From Gracilaria domingensis (Eukaryota; Rhodophyta; Florideophyceae; Gracilariales; Gracilariaceae), in contig VCMS01000237.1 in assembly GCA_022539475.1 (NCBI GenBank), positions 22,140 to 86,139 on the forward strand: 64,000 bases of DNA. The letters run 5' to 3'. How positions within the stretch are numbered: position 1 is the stretch's first letter; each line of letters opens with the position of its first letter. Shown piece by piece: positions 23,253 through 33,299 of this stretch. A program made the translations under genes and the position numbers. The notes beneath the pieces are model-generated. The model did not search any database. It was not told the DNA's origin and saw only the letters and a program-made list of their open reading frames with translations.

Positions 23253-23440
23253 AGGCCTTTGACGCGGAGCTCTACAGATATCTTCCTCCCGACGAGATCC
23301 GTCCCGTCCAGCGTGAGCACGAACTTCAGTCTTCCCCGCTAGTCTGTTCCTCACCCTCTCAAAGTGCTCCGGAGCCTCCAAGAGCTGCCTGCTTTGTATC
23401 CCACGCCATCCTTCCACCATGATCTAAGTATTCTAACCAT
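23253..23440 (+). pseudogene. Fragment of an RBR N-domain coding sequence
   Basis: The frame FDAELYRYLPPDEIRPVQRE matches the internal piece of the neighbouring paralogues (DAELDSYLPPDELRIIHER). It stays open to a TGA at about 23420 and overlaps the sequence that serves as the 5' flank of the next copy. The same 5' flank without the first part precedes the copy at 30302. Confidence 0.55.
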
Positions 23441-23448
23441 CCATAACA

Positions 23449-24290
23449 ATGTCAGGTATCATCATTCCCCCGCGTGCCATATTCTATGATTCTATCGATG
23501 TACTGGTTTTTGGGCTCCGCTTCCCAAAGGTAGCTGTTTACCTGGCCAGAGCCATACAACATTCGGTTATCTTAACGACACCGGACCCCTACTTCGCCGC
23601 ATGTGCTGTATTTATTGCTGCAAGTCGTTCTGACCATATCCCGCAGAAAAAGCTCTTCGAACTGCTCTTAGCGGCATACTCCGATGAACTTTACTACTCG
23701 TATTATTTTGTACACGACGTTGATGCAGAGCTCGACAGTTATCTTCCTCTCGACGAGCTTCGTATCATTCATGAACGGACCCAAACACCATTCCCGCCCC
23801 ATCAGTCACACAAGGCTTTCATGGTTACGGCTCACGTTTGGCGTGAATACGACTATACTATCGCGAGATGTTTGTCACAAGAGTCCGCTCATTTCGAAAG
23901 TTCTGTGGTTTTTTTATCTGATAGTCAAGGCTTCAATCTTGTCGCCGTCTGAGAGGGACACATCTCGGCGGCACTCGTATAACCTCATGTTGTCATGCCT
24001 CTTAAGAGTCCGGCTTTGTCGCCAGCGACGATCCTAAGGACGCAATATTTCGCGCCACGGGTAACATGCCACTCGCGTTACAGGATTATCAACAAGATCT
24101 TGGTTCTCAGTTAGACAGTTCCATCCGAGATATGTTACCGCTTTACGCGGCCACTCAAAAAGTATTGGAAACGTATTCCACGGTGTTGAATAGCACCTAC
24201 TTTCAACAGATCATGACCAATCCTCGCCATCTAGGAACTGATGGGCGTATCTTTTTGACTGTACGCGGTTGTAGCTGACAACGCCACCCC
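23449..24290 (+). pseudogene. Retinoblastoma-related N-domain protein, copy A (frame-broken)
   Basis: Nearly identical to the intact copy at 30302-31159 over the whole length and the 5' flank. Two small lesions break it: two bases are missing at about 23851-23858 (within the codon run for REYDSLLSRD), and one extra base lies in cttaagagtc near 24001-24005. The tail also diverges after the GTDxRIFLT motif. Because so little else differs from copy B, the duplication is recent. Confidence 0.8.
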
Positions 24291-24299
24291 CGCTTTATC

Positions 24300-25900
24300 G
24301 ACTGATCGACCAGAATCGGTCATTAACGGAAGCATCAACGCTGTCTCAACTTCGTCGTGAACGCCATCTGCCGTCAACGGATCTCCGTTTCCTTCCATGG
24401 CATCAGGTCGTCCACAGAAAGCCAACTCTCTGCATCTTCAGCACAAGTAATAAATTTATCTATGCCACCTTTTCTCCACAGCAAGCGAATCTTGCGTCAC
24501 ATCCCTCGTACACGACGCCGCAGACATACTTCCAACTGCGCCGTTACATATCACAAGCTCTTCAGGTGGTTTCATGATGAAAACGAAGAGGTGATGAAAG
24601 AAGGTGTGGGATAAAATGCATGTGAAATTCTCAAGATCTTTAGCGCTTCGAAAGGGCATGAGCCGCACTGTCGTGGCAGCCATGGTGAGAATGGAGATCG
24701 CGGTCTGAAGCCTAATACAGAGTGGCAGAGAGGCACGAGGTGGCAGAGATGCGCCAAGGCGGTCGCAAGTCGGCGGTGTGGGGCCACAAAGCAAGGTCGA
24801 AAAAAGCAGAAGATCAAGGCGCTCGTCGCACCATGAGTCACGATGCTCCGCGATCCCGGCGCGGGGAACGCGAGTTAGCCGCGCCGCGACCGCTTGTGAA
24901 TGATGATCGAGGGCAGGAGTCGCTGGCTACTTAAGTACTGGAACTTAGAGACCTTTGGATCAGTTTGAGCTCTTCTGCCGCTGACTGGTTCATGTAAATT
25001 TAACTTCCAGTTTGCGAAATCCGAAATAGAACTGCGTTCCGTGTAAATATTTGCGAAAATATTAATGACAGCTTTTCATTATAATAAATACGTTATCAAC
25101 AGACTTTGGTTTTATATGTACTTAAAAGATGGTCGCCCAGCAAGCTCACATCGCGGAGATTCAGAAGCTGCATGGAGGTACGAAAATTTGGCTTTGCCCC
25201 TAAAGCCGATCTGCGTCGTTGAGAAGGGTACGCCAACAATCGTTAGGATCACCCGCGCTCGTTATACACGAGCGAATGCGGCGTGGGGACACTTAAGTGC
25301 AGAACGAGAAAGAAAGGGGGCGGAGCCAGAAAATCTTGGTCGGCAAATCGCGCGCATCAACTCCCGTTGCCGAGATGCGCACCGACGCATGGTTTGATCT
25401 TCGAGCTTTGCAGCGGCTGAATGGCCCGACACGTGTGTGCTGCGTGGCGCTTGGTAGTTGGTGAGGTGGTATGGCACGTGGCCGAGTGGCTAGGCTGGCA
25501 CTTGCCTGTTCCGCACATTTACCTTCGGCAACGTGCACTCGTTGTGGAAGGTCACTGTCTTGCATCGCTGCTTCCTTGAACGCACTGCAGCCAACGCGAC
25601 TCAAGTGGTAAAATCTCTCAGAAAATCACTCAGAATGAAGGACAGTTACTTCGGGAACGAAGATGTTTGCACCGATGTTCTGCGACTGCAATGATAATTT
25701 GGACGGCTGTGTAACATGGATTGTTGAAAACCCATGATTGAACAGCAGAAATATTCTTCCGAAAAGGGCAATCAATGTTATCAAACAGTCAAAAATGAGT
25801 GAAGGAGTGTGCAGTCGTTCAAATTTGGACGTTGGACGAGGAAGAGTCAAAGGAGTGATTTTGCAAGAAGCGCATTATGAAGACAGAAAGAAAATATCGT
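24300..25900. other. Stretch without recognised genes; one tRNA-Ser-like head
   Basis: The first part (24300-24560) is homologous to the 3' flank of copy B (31140-31440). At 25470-25545 the sequence GGCACGTGGCCGAGTGGCTA is a good A-box/D-arm of tRNA-Ser type, but no B-box (GGTTCGAATCC) follows, so it is a relic or SINE piece. A GC-rich open frame at 24722-24934 looks random. Confidence 0.4.
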
Positions 25901-25911
25901 AGGGTGACTGT

Positions 25912-26376
25912 ATGTGTCTAGGGCAGTTTTCATCTGCCACCAAACATTTTGAACGAATCCTTCACCAAGTTTGGCCGCCCACCACAACAAGCATGAGCAG
26001 CTCGATGACAAGTAAAGTCTTTAAAAACGCGTTCCTACCTCCACGCCACGTTCTAACAAAGACGACGTTTGGCAGGTTTACAAATTCTGATTCAGAAACG
26101 ACATACGTCCATGCGAAGAGGTACACTCCGAGAAATTTTGTTTGGTTGGCAAGAGACCTGATATGGGAAGTAGCTCCCCATGAGAACGACTACGATCCTA
26201 TTGCGATCCTATATGATGCTGTCGACGATCAAATTGATCGTGGTGCGAATGCCATGTTTGATGCAGCAATGGAGGATGCCACGCAAGCTTGGTGGCCTGG
26301 CAATGTCATTGAGAGGCGAGTTTATCTCTCCATAGCTGTTGCAGTGCCACGTGAAGCCGTAGCTCTCAACTGTTGA
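25912..26376 (+). CDS. Unrecognised protein, probably first exon(s) of a spliced gene
   Basis: 154 codons with normal amino acid composition, including LPPRHVLTKTTFGRFTN, RYTPRNFVWLARDLIWEV and DPIAILYDAVDDQIDRG. I do not recognise a family. The likely start is the Met at about residue 27 (SSSMTSKVF region) or the first ATG at 25912. About 70 bases after the stop there is a textbook 3' splice site (ctaat, then a long pyrimidine tract and cag ending at 26445), so the frame may be cut by an intron with a GTGAAG donor near 26350 and continue after 26446. Confidence 0.4.
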   Translation: MCLGQFSSATKHFERILHQVWPPTTTSMSSSMTSKVFKNAFLPPRHVLTKTTFGRFTNSDSETTYVHAKRYTPRNFVWLARDLIWEVAPHENDYDPIAILYDAVDDQIDRGANAMFDAAMEDATQAWWPGNVIERRVYLSIAVAVPREAVALNC

Positions 26377-26444
26377 GAGCTACCGTGTGCTGTCTGTTGG
26401 CTCCCTCACCGCTAATCCTGTAATTTCTTCTTTCTTCCTTTTCA

Positions 26445-26990
26445 GTTCTACGCCCGTCACAACTCCCGACGCCTTGCTTGTCGCCCCATCGGCAAGTTTC
26501 CTACTCCAGCGCTCCTGAGCGTATTTTTTTTGGCCTGGCCGTCGATTAAGATCATTTACTGTCACTCGTTCCGCCCCGCGCTCTGCTTCGGATGCTTCTA
26601 CTTGTAGTCCTGTCGCTCACTTCGCTCTAGATGACACTCGAACGCGAGCACGAATACATCCCGTCGCTCCGTCCTGAACAGGGGTTTATCTGTCAGGTAA
26701 ACGCGTTACCCCTTGACTCTAATCTGTTGATTAGTGTACGAAGCTCCCGCCTTTGTTTGGGAGCGCAACGCCCATGTTGCTCAGCTCGGCGCTTTGGAGC
26801 ATGAAAGCCTTTCGTCCATTCTCCTTGAGAATGCCCCTTATGCACCGATTTGCGATTCGATTGGACGCCATGTTCGTCGACATCAGACCCTCCCGAAGTA
26901 TTCCCTGCAAAACGCGTCATGTCCCCCGCTTCTTTCGATTCTTATGCTGCCTGCCACCTAGTTGTAGTTAGGTGAGGTGATGATTTAATT
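26445..26990 (+). other. Possible downstream exon region after a canonical 3' splice site
   Basis: A branch-like ctaat, a run of about 20 pyrimidines and CAG end at 26445. The pyrimidine-rich plus strand that follows has short open frames without a recognised family. Exon limits cannot be set from sequence alone. Confidence 0.25.
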
Positions 26991-27079
26991 CGAGAACGCT
27001 TTGTGCTCAAACTGTTTCCTTAAAGAATCACTTCAGCTTCGATTGACCTTCTGGCTGAAACTTCTCCAGGTAGACACGT

Positions 27080-27290
27080 GCCATCACGTACGAACCCTTG
27101 CAATGGCGCACAGCAATCAAAGGCGTCCAGCTCTCCCATAAACCCTTGCACTGTCGCAAAGCAACTTCATGTTGCATGGCTGTCATGCAGCAAAAGGTAT
27201 CTATGTGTAATTGTATGCGTGCTTTGAATCCATATTCTCAGCGTTTCACGATAACAATATGACATTGCCCTATCATCTCACCCGCACCAG
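27080..27290. repeat. Dispersed repeat, copy 2 (pair of 21540-21720)
   Basis: Moderately similar to 21540-21720. Shared runs include cccttgcactgtcgcaaagc and ttcatgttgcatgg. Unknown family. Confidence 0.6.
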
Positions 27291-27641
27291 GCAACATCAT
27301 CAAAAAGTGGAGCGTTGTACCTGAGGTGCTTATGTGCGTTCTTCAGGGACCGTTTTGTCCGCTCCAAAGTAATGATGGGTTGCCAAAAAGATGCTGCCGG
27401 AGGAACGATCCGCAGTAACCAAGTCAGGAACGTGAAAACACGTTCAAAAATGAGGATTGTTTGGAACTGTAAGCCGGCAAGGCTGTAAGTTTTTGCGCCA
27501 TGGGCCCTTCGATTCCTCATGAATGTTCGTTCGGTTCAACCGAGGGGTCTCGGTGGTCCATGGTTCCACACTGTGGAATCCACAGGCACCAAATTTGGTT
27601 CCTGTGTTAGGCGCACCCAATTGCTGATGATGATGGCTGAT

Positions 27642-27979
27642 TGTTGGTCAAGAGGGGTTGCTGGAGCAGGGGGGCGACGGCGCAGCGGGCGAGGGACAGG
27701 CAAAAGGAGCAGGCAGCAAGGGATCTCAGGAGGTCTCTCTCTGAGTCTGCCCCCGGACTCGGCGTTCTTCCGCTCGAGTCCGGGCTTTTTATTTCCCTCA
27801 TTCGGGCAATGCAGAGGAACTTGAGTCCTTGTAGGTCGCTCCAACTTGGGTAGCTCCCAAAACGGAAACTGTATCCTATCGCTAATTCAGTTGGGTCATG
27901 CCCAACTGGTGCGTAGCTCTCTGCACGGCCACCTACGCGCCGCCAGCCACACAGAGATCAACTTTCGTAGCTATCAACA
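27642..27979. mobile_element. Solo LTR, family TGTTGG..CAACA
   Basis: 338 bp from TGTTGGTCAAGAGG to GCTATCAACA with a perfect 5-bp duplication ctgat (27637-27641 and 27980-27984). More GC-rich than its sisters, but with the same order of landmarks: ggagcaggcagc, ctcaggag, a TTTTTATTT segment, and a CTACG-rich right end. No internal domain remains. Confidence 0.9.
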
Positions 27980-28363
27980 CTGATGTAGGCGCAACAGTGA
28001 AAACGAGTTGTTGCAAGCCGCGATAAAACAGGCGCTTTGAAGTGTCAGCTTGTGAAAGCTACATGCCAGCTTTCTGGGGCAGAGTTTTTGCCCCTCTCTT
28101 CGTTCGTGTGCTTTGATGAAGTTTCCGAGACTGTTCAGTTGCGATCTTTGACGTACGAGTGCCTATGTGGTATCATACCCGCGTTGTGCTTTGCCCTTGT
28201 CCAATATCATTCTCAATTGGCTACGGACGTGAAGGTTTTTAAATTGGACCTTTAGTTATTACGTGACAACGAATTGCTTTAATGATGTTACTCTTTGTTT
28301 CTTATCTTGTCTCATTCATGTCCTTCCCCAAGTTATGTATTGCGATTTGAAATTGAGAAGTCT

Positions 28364-29338
28364 TCAGGTGCTGAATCTTATAAATCTTCGCAATCTAGTA
28401 CTTAGATTGCGCAAAACTCGTCTGTAGCTTTGATTCGGCCCCCTAGTAAAGAATGAAAACAATGATCTATCCAATACCGAACGCAAAGGGTTTGTAGTGT
28501 GTGCCGTTCTCTGAGAAAAAAGAAAAACGCGCTCATCAAAGCATCGTCGTTCTGGATGGTCTCGATCCTCAATTACTTGTCCGTAAGCCCATCCCAAAGC
28601 CAGACAATTGTAACCCAAACCAATTTCATTTGACGTCAACAACGGTAGTCCAGATAAAAGATCGTTGCTTAATCTATCCTCAAACTGAGATCGAAAGTAC
28701 TGAATCTCTGATGGCTTGACGCCGGCTGCCTGCGATATGGCGTGAACAGGGTCTGCAGCTGCTACAAATCCTGATTCTACAAGACATGATAGCAGCAGCA
28801 AAAAGGTGTCTCTATGCCAGCGGTTGAGGCCTCTATCGGTTTCCAACGACATTGAATTCTTCACTACTAGAAACAATAGCCAAACAGCTTTTCGTAGCAG
28901 CAGATGATGATGAAAGAAGTCCTGTGATACTAAAAAGTCGAACTGACACCACACATGAGCACTGATCATAAACCCTTTGTAATTCTTCGGATAAATCGCA
29001 CGACATGGCGGAAGCGACGGTACCAACGTTGACTCAAGATCGTCTTCGCATGTAAGTCTGCCATCCTCCGTGACGTATAAATCAGCAAAGTAGATGTCGG
29101 CCTCCGCAAGGATTAAACGAAAAGACAGCGGCCACTCGGGGATATTATTGTAAGATATATCGTGCATGGCAAGATACACAGCAGAAGCAACTGTCTGACG
29201 ATTTGGAAGTGTGTTCAAAGTTGAATAGTATATGACACGGGCCACTTCGGCGACGGAAGGTGGTAATCGGCACCCACGGACAATGGAAGTGATGCATCCC
29301 GTGAGATACGGTTCTGATGAGCGCGGTAGAGAAGACAT
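28364..29338 (-). CDS. Retinoblastoma-related N-domain protein, copy C (intact, diverged)
   Basis: 324 codons, intact. It aligns over its length with the copies at 23449 and 30302 but is strongly diverged. The best matches are FMISAHVWCQFDFLVSQD, AVWLLFLVVKNSM, LLLLSCLVESGFVAAADP and CFDERVFL. In animal and plant pocket proteins the same order occurs in the N-terminal cyclin-like domain (DUF3452): a helix with FxVSxxIFKKYxxIF, then a VLFIYAK-type helix, then LLLCALDLV, and DERIFLG at the end. The A and B pocket that binds E2F and LxCxE partners is absent: only about 45 basic, Arg-rich residues follow. A cyclin-like partner role is possible; E2F repression through the pocket is not. Confidence 0.65.
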   Translation of the reverse strand: MSSLPRSSEPYLTGCITSIVRGCRLPPSVAEVARVIYYSTLNTLPNRQTVASAVYLAMHDISYNNIPEWPLSFRLILAEADIYFADLYVTEDGRLTCEDDLESTLVPSLPPCRAIYPKNYKGFMISAHVWCQFDFLVSQDFFHHHLLLRKAVWLLFLVVKNSMSLETDRGLNRWHRDTFLLLLSCLVESGFVAAADPVHAISQAAGVKPSEIQYFRSQFEDRLSNDLLSGLPLLTSNEIGLGYNCLALGWAYGQVIEDRDHPERRCFDERVFLFSQRTAHTTNPLRSVLDRSLFSFFTRGPNQSYRRVLRNLSTRLRRFIRFST

Positions 29339-29669
29339 GTCGGAGGAAGAAAAGAAGCAGATGAAACCTTAAGGCTTGGACGGGCTATATGATGGCCGAT
29401 ATCCTACAGAGCGTGAGACGCTGCAGCGAAAAGGACGGGTGCTTAGAAGTAAGCCCTTATTGAACTGCGCGTCTCCAGAAAACACTAGACGCTTTCTGTG
29501 AGTACAGAAAACTGTCACGATTTGTGAACTTTGCGTGACATGTGCCCTTGCTTTTGATCGACTTGCGGAGACAATGTAATCGTTTTTTCTTCCGCAGAAT
29601 GACGAGGAAAGTGCCGTGAGTTGTGACGGATGTTCAAATGGAAACCTCGGCGATAATATTATGAATACT

Positions 29670-30075
29670 CACCACGGCATTGCGGGACGTTGAGAGCTGT
29701 TGTTGCGCTACATTGGCACGACAATGGAATCCGGAGACGATAATGGCATGGAAATAGACGCTTAAAAGCTATTATTAAAGGGTGTAACAAGCACCGGCAG
29801 TGATGGTTCTGCAAGCGAACCGACGGAAGACCTGCGCGTGTTGCAGCCGGCCGTCCTCGTACCACACGAATCCGTTCAAACTGCAGCAGCGTAGCATTAG
29901 CGCTTCACGCCGCCTGCACCTGCGCAGGCGCATCGACGAGGAGCAAGCTCGACTTACAGCGCACGCGCCACGCACGCGCGCGCGCAGCATTTGGAAAACC
30001 ATCGCCGCATCGCACCCGCCTACGCGTCACGCGCAGGCCCTTCCCCTTCAACAATTTGAACTCTTGCGCTGGCGC
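29670..30075. repeat. Dispersed repeat, copy 2 (pair of 16308-16720)
   Basis: Similar to 16308-16720 over about 400 bp. Its right half is rich in CGCG (acgcacgcgcgcgcgcagc). It lies directly upstream of the RBR N-domain copy B promoter. Confidence 0.75.
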
Positions 30076-30154
30076 AAAATGCATTGAATACGCCCGACAC
30101 GTGTGTACTGTATGTTAGCATCCGATCTCTCACAAAGTCGCTGTTGCCCGCTGC

Positions 30155-30162
30155 TTTATAAG
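30155..30162 (+). promoter_or_regulatory. TATA-like element of RBR N-domain copy B
   Basis: TTTATAAG, about 140 bp upstream of the ATG at 30302. Copy A lacks it, because the homologous flank there begins later and is preceded by a coding-like fragment instead. This would fit copy B being the expressed copy. Confidence 0.4.
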
Positions 30163-30301
30163 AGCGTGAGCGCGAACTTCAGTCTTCCCAGCTCGTCGGT
30201 TCCACACCATCTCGAAGTGCTCCGAAGCCTCCAAGAGCTGCCTGCTTTGTATCCCACGCCATCCTTCCACCACGTTCTAAGTTTCCTAACTATCCATAAC
30301 A

Positions 30302-31159
30302 ATGTCAGGTATCATCATTTTCCCGCGTGCCATATTCTATGATTCTATCGATGTACTGGTTGCAGGGCTCCGCTTCCCAAAGGTCGCTGTTTACCTGGCC
30401 AGAGCCATACACCACTCAGTGTTCTTAACGACACCGGACCCCTACTTCGCCGCATGTGCGGTATATATTGCTGCAAGTCGTTCTGACCATATCCCGCAGA
30501 AAACGCTCTTCGAACTGCTGTTAGCGGCATACTCCGATGAACTTTACTACTCGTATTATTTTGTACACGACGTTGATGCAGAGCTCGACAGTTATCTTCC
30601 CCCCGACGAGCTTCGTATCATTCATGAACGGACCCAAACACCATTCCCGCCCCATCAGTCACACAAGGCTTTCATGGTTACGGCTCACGTTTGGCGTGAA
30701 TACGATTCTCTACTATCGCGTGATGTTTGTCACAAGAGTCCGCTCATTTCGAAAGTTTTGTGGCTTTTTTATCTGATAGTCAAGGCTTCAATCTTGTCGC
30801 CGTCTGAGAGGGACACATCTCGGTGGCACTCGTATAACCTCATGTTGTCATGCCTCTTAGAGTCCGGCTTTGTCGCCAGCGACGATCCTAAAGACGCAAT
30901 ATTTCGCGCCACGGGTAACATGCCACTCGCGTTACAGGATTATCAACAAGATCTTGGTTCTCAGTTAGACAGTTCCATCCGAGATATGTTACCGCTTTAC
31001 GCGGCCACTCAAGAAGTATTGGAAACGTATTACATGGCCTTGAATAACACCTATTTTGAAGAGATCATTACCAATCCTCGCTATATAGGAACTGATGAGC
31101 GTATCTTTTTGACTGTTCCCTGTTCTAACCATCTCCACCACCCCAACTTTGTCGATTGA
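30302..31159 (+). CDS. Retinoblastoma-related N-domain protein, copy B (intact)
   Basis: 285 codons. It carries the cyclin-like N-terminal domain of pocket proteins (DUF3452/Rb_N). YFAACAVYIAASRS matches the LACALYVACR helix, ELRIIHERTQ followed by KAFMVTAHVWREYDSLLSRD matches the FRERTERLERNFxVSxxIFKKYExIF region, KVLWLFYLIVKAS matches WVLFIYAKG, YNLMLSCLLESGF matches HLLLCALDLV, and IGTDERIFLT matches the closing VGDFDERIFLG. Residues 1-270 cover this domain and the protein then ends (HHPNFVD), so the pocket is missing. Past the stop, another frame still shows weak similarity to copy A (DRxxxSxIxGSxNxVxTSS), so the ancestral reading frame was longer. The family assignment rests on motif order, not a search. 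Confidence 0.7.
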   Translation: MSGIIIFPRAIFYDSIDVLVAGLRFPKVAVYLARAIHHSVFLTTPDPYFAACAVYIAASRSDHIPQKTLFELLLAAYSDELYYSYYFVHDVDAELDSYLPPDELRIIHERTQTPFPPHQSHKAFMVTAHVWREYDSLLSRDVCHKSPLISKVLWLFYLIVKASILSPSERDTSRWHSYNLMLSCLLESGFVASDDPKDAIFRATGNMPLALQDYQQDLGSQLDSSIRDMLPLYAATQEVLETYYMALNNTYFEEIITNPRYIGTDERIFLTVPCSNHLHHPNFVD

Positions 31160-31439
31160 TCGACAATTAGGTTCTTTCATCGACGGAAGCGTCAATGTTG
31201 TCATAACTTCATCGTCGACGTCGTCTGCTGCCAATGGATCTTGTTTCCGTCAATGACATCAGGTCGTCCACAAGGATTTAACACTCTGCATGTTCAGGAC
31301 AAGCAGTAAAATCATCCACGCCACCGCTTTCCTGCAGCAAGAGAGTCTAGCAAAATGAAGAGCAGAGCACGAGAAGTCACATTCCTCGTCGCACACGACG
31401 CAGAGGTACTGCCGATACTCCATTACGCATGATAAGCTT

Positions 31440-32880
31440 TTTCAAACGTTTCCAAAACTGTTCTAAAGGACTTGTGCGATACATTGTTCTCGTTTTCTAA
31501 TAAATTCCTCACATTCCCAAGACCGTTTCACATTAGATGTGGTATCCATGAGAGCAAATTGCATTGGTTCACCAGTTCCAGCTGCGGTCTTGTACGCATA
31601 TGATGATAAACCTACCAGCGGAATCTCTGGGACAACTTCTCATGCGGCTCTACAAAAGAGCTTGTTCCTGAAGAAAAATGTGTGTCGAAACGCGAAAAGA
31701 AGCAGATCACGTCTGCACGCTTCTCATTTCAGTAGACTTTTCTCACAACTGCATCTCTGCGCTTAAATCTATGAATACGTGCCGACGATGCAAGCTGTGT
31801 CTTTTGCAAGGCGTACAAGGCTTTACCGTTTCCATGAACGGCAAAGTAGCACTTCTCCCGACAAACTGTTCCAAGGGCACACGTCAGTGAAGAAAAGTAT
31901 TGCCTCAAGAGTCTCAAATGAACTTTGCTTGATCTAAGGGAACGAACAAAGACTAGAAGCCCAATTCAATGAACAAGGTATCTATACAAACACGTGGAAG
32001 AACCTCAACTCGGGAAGTGATTTTCAGTAACTGGTATTCAAAGATTTCACTTAATAACTTATGGCGGCATGAAAATCTGTCAGGCTTCTCTTACTTCTTC
32101 TCAGGTAATTTCATGTCCCGTTGATGAGTTCTCACACTCCCCCATATCGACACTAGTTATTCTCCCGAAATCACCAACTTCAAAAGTTGGATTGTAAGAC
32201 TGCTCCGAAAAAGAGCCTTCTGATTTGCGAGACAGCACAGAGGCTTGTGGGGCATCGATAATATAACTGCAGTAGTTTCTGAGGATGGAAGAAGCTGGAA
32301 ATCCTTCGATAGAAGCATCACGAATCTTTGAGAGTATTCTGCGTTAAAAATCTCGTAACCTTCATTTATTAACGAAGTTGGAAACAAGATCGAAGGAGCT
32401 AGTTTGGACACCGAAGTTCTCAACATCAAGACATTCTGTACTCTTTACTTTTTGCAATATATCCTTGAGTTCAGCCGTAAATGACAAATTTGGCATGGAC
32501 TGCAACCTCGACTACTTCATGTTCTGATCTCCATCGTTCACAAATCGTCCTTATTTCTAAGAACAAAATCTAGCAGCTAAAGTGCATGTTATATTATCCT
32601 GATGTCCAGTTATGGAACACTCCAACATATATACTTGGTCCCTATTGTTACCGAAGACTTCCCGATTTGATCCGAAGTCTCGTCCCTGATCGGATGGGCC
32701 TCTTATTGGTACTTTGCTTGTTCAAAGCAATCTGGTGTGAGATCCATGCCAGCCTAGCGATCCTTCTCGGAAGCGAACGTACTAATAGGTGTGGTACCGT
32801 TACTGTGGCATATAAAACGCGAAGATCGTTATACGTTCTAGTGACCAGAAGAATAGCAGGATGAATCTCCCTTCGCTAAA
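31440..32880. other. Stretch without recognised genes
   Basis: Open frames such as the minus frame 32157-32429 (90 codons) have protein-like composition but no family I recognise. No repeat is evident. Confidence 0.35.
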
Positions 32881-32889
32881 GCAGCATCT

Positions 32890-33120
32890 ATGATGGAGTG
32901 TGATGTCAGTGTTTCAGGAGCTGGAAACAGAGGTAGCACCAACTGCGTTCCTGTATGAAGCGCAGTGCTTACAAAACGCATAGCTCGCTTTATTGTAGTC
33001 TGTCGCGCCATTCCGAGGTATCTCCCTTCGCCGCGTACTCAGAACGGAAGCAAGTATCCTCGGAAGCATAGGCGTACGCATAGCTTGTCTGACTGACCTC
33101 TCCGCACGATTGGTCATACT
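32890..33120 (-). pseudogene. LpxC 5' end, decayed copy
   Basis: Homologous to 7430-7660 at high nucleotide identity (cctgtatgaagcgcagtgct and others), including the start region of LpxC. The rest of LpxC (core, 6890-7430 of copy 1) is absent from this copy. Confidence 0.75.
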
Positions 33121-33299
33121 TTCGCTCCGAATCTAGGTTTGTGCAGATTATCTCACACGTGATTAAAATAATTCTACCTCAATCCCCCGAGTCGATCATC
33201 ATGATCCCGCGGAAAGACCTCTTCCACGGTACTACTAGTTCGTAGCGTTCACATTAGGGGAGTTAACTCGTCTCGAGAATTCAGATGGGGTACTTGACA

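Noticed and set aside
25470-25545. tRNA-Ser gene
   Set aside because: A good A-box and D-arm, but no B-box or T-arm in the expected place.
28364-31159. Ordinary cyclins
   Set aside because: The fold is cyclin-like, but the cyclin-box residues for CDK binding are not seen, while the pocket-protein N-domain motif order, including the closing DERxFL, is.
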